A stretch of DNA of 7,734 nucleotides from Oscillibacter sp. (GTDB taxonomy: Bacteria; Bacillota; Clostridia; Oscillospirales; Oscillospiraceae), in the NCBI GenBank assembly GCA_017380995.1, contig JAFOCY010000079.1:1-7734 (forward strand). The letters are read 5' to 3'. Within the stretch, counting starts at the first letter, position 1; every line of letters starts with the position of its first letter. The translations under genes were made by a program, and so were the position numbers. The notes beneath the pieces were generated by a model. It saw nothing but the letters and a program-made list of their open reading frames with translations, was not told the origin of the DNA and did no database searches. Below, one piece after another: positions 5,961 through 7,734 of the stretch.

Positions 5961-6004
5961 CAACGGTCCGAGAGAAGTTCTTTTGAGCTTCGTTCGGACC
6001 GTTG
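5961..6004. repeat. Hairpin in the IS between transposase stop and left end
   Basis: CAACGGTCCGAGAGAAG (5961-5977) pairs with CTTCGTTCGGACCGTTG (5988-6004) around a 10-base loop, with 11 uninterrupted pairs at the base of the stem. Pairing is slightly better on the plus strand. No T-run follows in either direction, so it is not a standard terminator. It may define the 3' end of the transposase message or block transcription entering from the left flank. The rest of 5933-6075 shows only a small CGGAT/ATCCG hairpin at 6031-6047. Confidence 0.6.
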
Positions 6005-6075
6005 AATTATATTTGGACATGGCAAAAGAACGGATCAAAAAAATCCGCTTGTGAAAGGTATTCAAAGTGGTGGAT

Positions 6076-7407
6076 TTATGCTACTCTGTAAGAGAAGCTC
6101 ACGGCGCGTTTAGCGGAGATATTTCGAGGCCTGCTTCTGCCGGGACGAACAGGAGAAACATGCCTTAGAATGAGAGCTTCAACATCAGGTGGAGATACAT
6201 TTCCAAGGAAGAATTGTCTGCAAACATGTACGGCGACGGAAAAGTTTGCTTTATAAGCATACTTAGCGTCAGCATTTGAAATGACTACGGGCGAGGTAAT
6301 CAGTTCAGTGAAGTTGTACATAATCAGACGTGCAAAGACTTCCTGCGAAATGTACTCCACCTTTTTTGCGTGGAAATGGAGCAACCCAAGAGTATATTTT
6401 AGCTCTCTGAAGGAAGTTTCAATGCCCCAACGCATATTGTAGAGTTTTCTTAGTTCGTCAGATGAAAACTCGTCCTGAGGCAAATTGGTTACAACAGTTT
6501 CGTAGGTTTCATCGGTGATTTGAAAGCGAACGATTCGGAAAGGCAAATGATAGAATATGGTCGGATCGTGTTTTTGATTTTTCTTTGGCAAAAAATCAAA
6601 AGTGCTGGAAGGAGGTACATAGCGATATCGGTTTTTGTCATCAAAAAGTTTTTTCGATTTATTTGTCGCTCTGGTAGTCAGGTGTAAATCCACAAATAAA
6701 TCGAATTCTTCTGTCGCAGGCAAGTCTAAACAAGCAGTCATGCTATATCGGGTTCCGGCGTCTTTGATGCGAATCAAGAAAAACCAGCCTTTCTCTTGAA
6801 TGTGTGCCATGAGATTGTAGTTTTCATATCCTCTGTCTGCGATCACAAGGGCAGGCTCGAGATGGGAACGGTCTACCATTTTACACAAAGATATTCTCTC
6901 GTTTTCAGTTCTCTTGCCGCATAGGTTGGCATCCAGATATATGTGTTGAAGCAAATCATACATTGCATCCAAGTGAAGCAGATTATAAGGGGCTTGCCCA
7001 TTTGAACCCGGAAAAAAAGACTCTGCATGACAGTGATTTGTTGGAATCTGGATATCAGAGCCATCAGCAGCGATCAAGCGGAGACCTTTATATAGTTTGG
7101 GAGAATCTGTCTTGCTTACAAACAAAGCAAACAAATCAGGAAACGCTGTTTCGCTGAGTTTTCCTCTCTGCTGAACAAACGCAGACGAAGATGCAATCTC
7201 AGCAGAGCAGCCGAAGTGCTTCATCATCTCGTTTGTCAACGAACCACCTTCCATTGATAGAAGGAACGAGACAACTTTACGGAACGGCAATTTTCTGGTT
7301 CGAGTAAAGTCCTTCTCTGGGTGCTTAGAGAACATCCACGAAACCTCACAGAGCTGGTTGATTGCATCATCCAGTTTTTTCTTAACAGTGGTAATTCGAT
7401 CTATCAT
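6076..7407 (-). CDS. IS4-family DDE transposase
   Basis: This is the transposase that would cut and integrate the surrounding IS by acting on its inverted repeats. The 443-residue protein shows a full DDE set: D115 in LIAADGSDIQIP, D191 in VIADRGYENYN and E330. E330 lies inside Y323-x2-R326-x3-E330-x6-K337, exactly the Y-(2)-R-(3)-E-(6)-K signature of the IS4 family. The beta-strand-rich insertion between the second D and the E (about 215-315) is also typical. The frame is intact, so the enzyme may be active. The start at 7407 (MIDRITTVKKK) has AAGGAGG eight bases upstream (7415-7421). A longer in-frame reading from 7443 lacks such a site and would include the SD region. Base and codon use are AT-rich compared with the host genes. 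Translation is probably restrained by RNA structure over its ribosome site. Confidence 0.95.
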   Translation of the reverse strand: MIDRITTVKKKLDDAINQLCEVSWMFSKHPEKDFTRTRKLPFRKVVSFLLSMEGGSLTNEMMKHFGCSAEIASSSAFVQQRGKLSETAFPDLFALFVSKTDSPKLYKGLRLIAADGSDIQIPTNHCHAESFFPGSNGQAPYNLLHLDAMYDLLQHIYLDANLCGKRTENERISLCKMVDRSHLEPALVIADRGYENYNLMAHIQEKGWFFLIRIKDAGTRYSMTACLDLPATEEFDLFVDLHLTTRATNKSKKLFDDKNRYRYVPPSSTFDFLPKKNQKHDPTIFYHLPFRIVRFQITDETYETVVTNLPQDEFSSDELRKLYNMRWGIETSFRELKYTLGLLHFHAKKVEYISQEVFARLIMYNFTELITSPVVISNADAKYAYKANFSVAVHVCRQFFLGNVSPPDVEALILRHVSPVRPGRSRPRNISAKRAVSFSYRVA

Positions 7408-7417
7408 TGTGGTTCCT

Positions 7418-7457
7418 CCTTGTAGTTTTGAGTGGGGACACATCTCTAACTACAAGG
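7418..7457 (-). promoter_or_regulatory. Stem sequestering the transposase ribosome binding site
   Basis: On the minus-strand transcript CCTTGTAGTT (7457-7448) is perfectly complementary to AACTACAAGG (7427-7418), with a 20-base loop between. The second arm includes AAGG, the first part of the AAGGAGG Shine-Dalgarno sequence (7421-7415). A transcript that starts upstream of 7457 would hide the ribosome site; one starting inside the loop would not. This matches the known strategy of IS elements such as IS10 and IS50 against read-through expression. Confidence 0.7.
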
Positions 7458-7490
7458 GCCTTTTCGCTAACTACAGTTAGCGAAAAGGCC
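7457..7490 (-). repeat. 15-bp perfect hairpin upstream of the transposase
   Basis: GGCCTTTTCGCTAAC (7457-7471) is followed by a 4-base loop and its exact complement (7476-7490). There is no T-run in either direction, so it is a stable hairpin rather than an intrinsic terminator. It shares base 7457 with the SD-sequestering stem, so the two would stack in a read-through transcript. Confidence 0.75.
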
Positions 7491-7507
7491 GCACATTTTT
7501 CGTTCGA

Positions 7508-7513
7508 TGTCAA
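7508..7513 (-). promoter_or_regulatory. Isolated TTGACA, candidate -35 of the transposase promoter
   Basis: A consensus TTGACA on the minus strand (7513-7508) lies inside the IS upstream of the transposase. At a spacing of 16-18 bases I see only G/C-rich sequence of the hairpin arm instead of a -10 box. If this is the promoter it is weak or relies on another factor. I cannot place the transposase start site. Confidence 0.25.
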
Positions 7514-7535
7514 GGCTTTTTCTAAAAATAGTTGC

Positions 7536-7572
7536 AAAAAGCCAGGACCCCACATTTCTGTGAGATCCTGGC
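7536..7572 (-). terminator. Intrinsic terminator just inside the right end of the IS, facing inward
   Basis: On the minus strand GCCAGGATCTCACA pairs with TGTGGGGTCCTGGC (7572-7541) through 14 positions including two G-U pairs. The stem is capped by a GAAA tetraloop and followed by TTTTTGC (7540-7534). It starts five bases inside the right inverted repeat. It would stop transcription that enters the element from the host gene on the right, before the transposase is reached. Confidence 0.75.
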
Positions 7573-7576
7573 GCGC

Positions 7577-7593
7577 TTATCTTAATGACATTG
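7577..7593 (-). repeat. Right terminal inverted repeat of the IS
   Basis: Exact complement of the left repeat (5916-5932). The DUF1508-like reading frame runs through it into the element. Confidence 0.9.
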
Positions 7594-7734
7594 GCCTCAA
7601 TGGCGGCTCTTTTGCTATGTACGGCTTCTTGCTCTACGACCTCAGCCTCGGGGGCGTTCTTCTTCACGCTCTCGATACCATTGGCGCAGTTCTCCTTGGC
7701 CTTATAGCCCTCGCTGACGGCGATGACTTCACCG
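7594..7734 (-). pseudogene. DUF1508 (YegP-like) protein, interrupted by the IS; 5' part beyond the window
   Basis: The minus-strand frame entering from the right edge reads GEVIAVSEGYKAKENCANG, then IESVKKNAPEAEVVEQEAV. This is the second half of a DUF1508 domain, whose usual core is GNGE-I-SE-Y-...-C-NGI-SV-KNAP. DUF1508 proteins are small; E. coli YegP has two copies and many clostridial proteins one. Their function is unknown. The frame has no stop of its own before the IS. It continues as HSKRAAIEA into the right inverted repeat and stops only at 7467-7469 inside the element, about 40 codons in. The gene has therefore lost its natural 3' end to the insertion, or is joined to it. It points the same way as the transposase and the small ORF at 5590-5910. 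Confidence 0.75.

Larger units (their letters stand above)
5916..7593 (-). mobile_element. IS4-family insertion sequence, complete, 1678 bp
   Basis: The element is bounded by perfect 17-bp inverted repeats (CAATGTCATTAAGATAA at 5916-5932 and its complement at 7577-7593). It carries one intact transposase gene on the minus strand. It is clearly more AT-rich than the host genes around it, consistent with horizontal origin. Its length and the single DDE transposase with the Y-R-E-K signature fit the IS4 family. I find no convincing target-site duplication: the flanking bases (minus strand CCATTGAGGC before, CCCAAATGGA after) do not match. Either the duplication has decayed, the flanks have recombined, or the true ends differ by a few bases. 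Non-coding parts hold hairpins described separately. Confidence 0.9.

Noticed and set aside
7408..7443. A 12-residue N-terminal extension of the transposase
   Set aside because: The longer start has no ribosome site, and AAGGAGG lies inside that extension at good distance from the ATG at 7407.
7467..7667. A 66-codon minus-strand frame as an independent small gene
   Set aside because: Its first part is in frame with the DUF1508 reading from the right edge and its last 40 or so codons are translated IS end, so it is a junction artefact.
7594..7734. A new defence or toxin system next to the IS
   Set aside because: The only identifiable domain is DUF1508, a widespread small domain of unknown function. 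Nothing in the window pairs with it as a toxin-antitoxin or defence module.

Overview
The window looks like chromosomal DNA of a GC-rich, low-G+C-phylum (Firmicutes/Bacillota) anaerobe, most likely a clostridium of the Oscillospiraceae type. The basis is gene content and order: MraZ/RsmH at the head of a division and cell wall (dcw) cluster, an RsmD-CoaD-coiled-coil operon, and an Asp23-family/FakA pair. The host genes also have strong AGGAGG-type ribosome binding sites and a strong G/C bias at third codon positions. This assignment is an inference; no rRNA or other phylogenetic marker is present.

Layout. (1) 1-1270, minus strand: the start of a dcw-type cluster, with a good promoter, a row of GTGGGG-type MraZ boxes in the leader, mraZ, then rsmH running off the left edge. 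(2) 1376-3191, minus strand: a separate transcription unit, promoter - rsmD - coaD - coiled-coil protein, with intergenic gaps of 3-4 bases, closed by a perfect 40-bp palindrome that reads as an intrinsic terminator just before the mraZ promoter. (3) 3249-5586, plus strand: a divergent operon, promoter - Asp23/Gls24-family protein - FakA-type fatty acid kinase, closed by a terminator-like hairpin shared with the convergent gene on its right. (4) 5590-7734: an accessory zone. A complete 1678-bp IS4-family insertion sequence with 17-bp perfect terminal inverted repeats sits between a small minus-strand ORF of unknown function and the C-terminal part of a DUF1508/YegP-like gene that enters from the right edge. 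Both flanking pieces have abnormal ends at the IS boundary.

Functionally, the three host units are housekeeping. They cover 16S rRNA modification (RsmH at C1402, RsmD at G966), coenzyme A synthesis (CoaD), control of the division cluster (MraZ) and incorporation of exogenous fatty acids (FakA). The most interesting structure is in the regulatory DNA. The MraZ boxes repeat every 10 bases and one abuts the mraZ Shine-Dalgarno sequence. The IS carries three successive RNA structures upstream of its transposase (terminator, 15-bp hairpin, SD-sequestering stem), which together should silence transposase mRNA made by read-through from the interrupted host gene. I found no CRISPR array, tRNA, rRNA, phage gene or clearly new defence or biosynthetic system.
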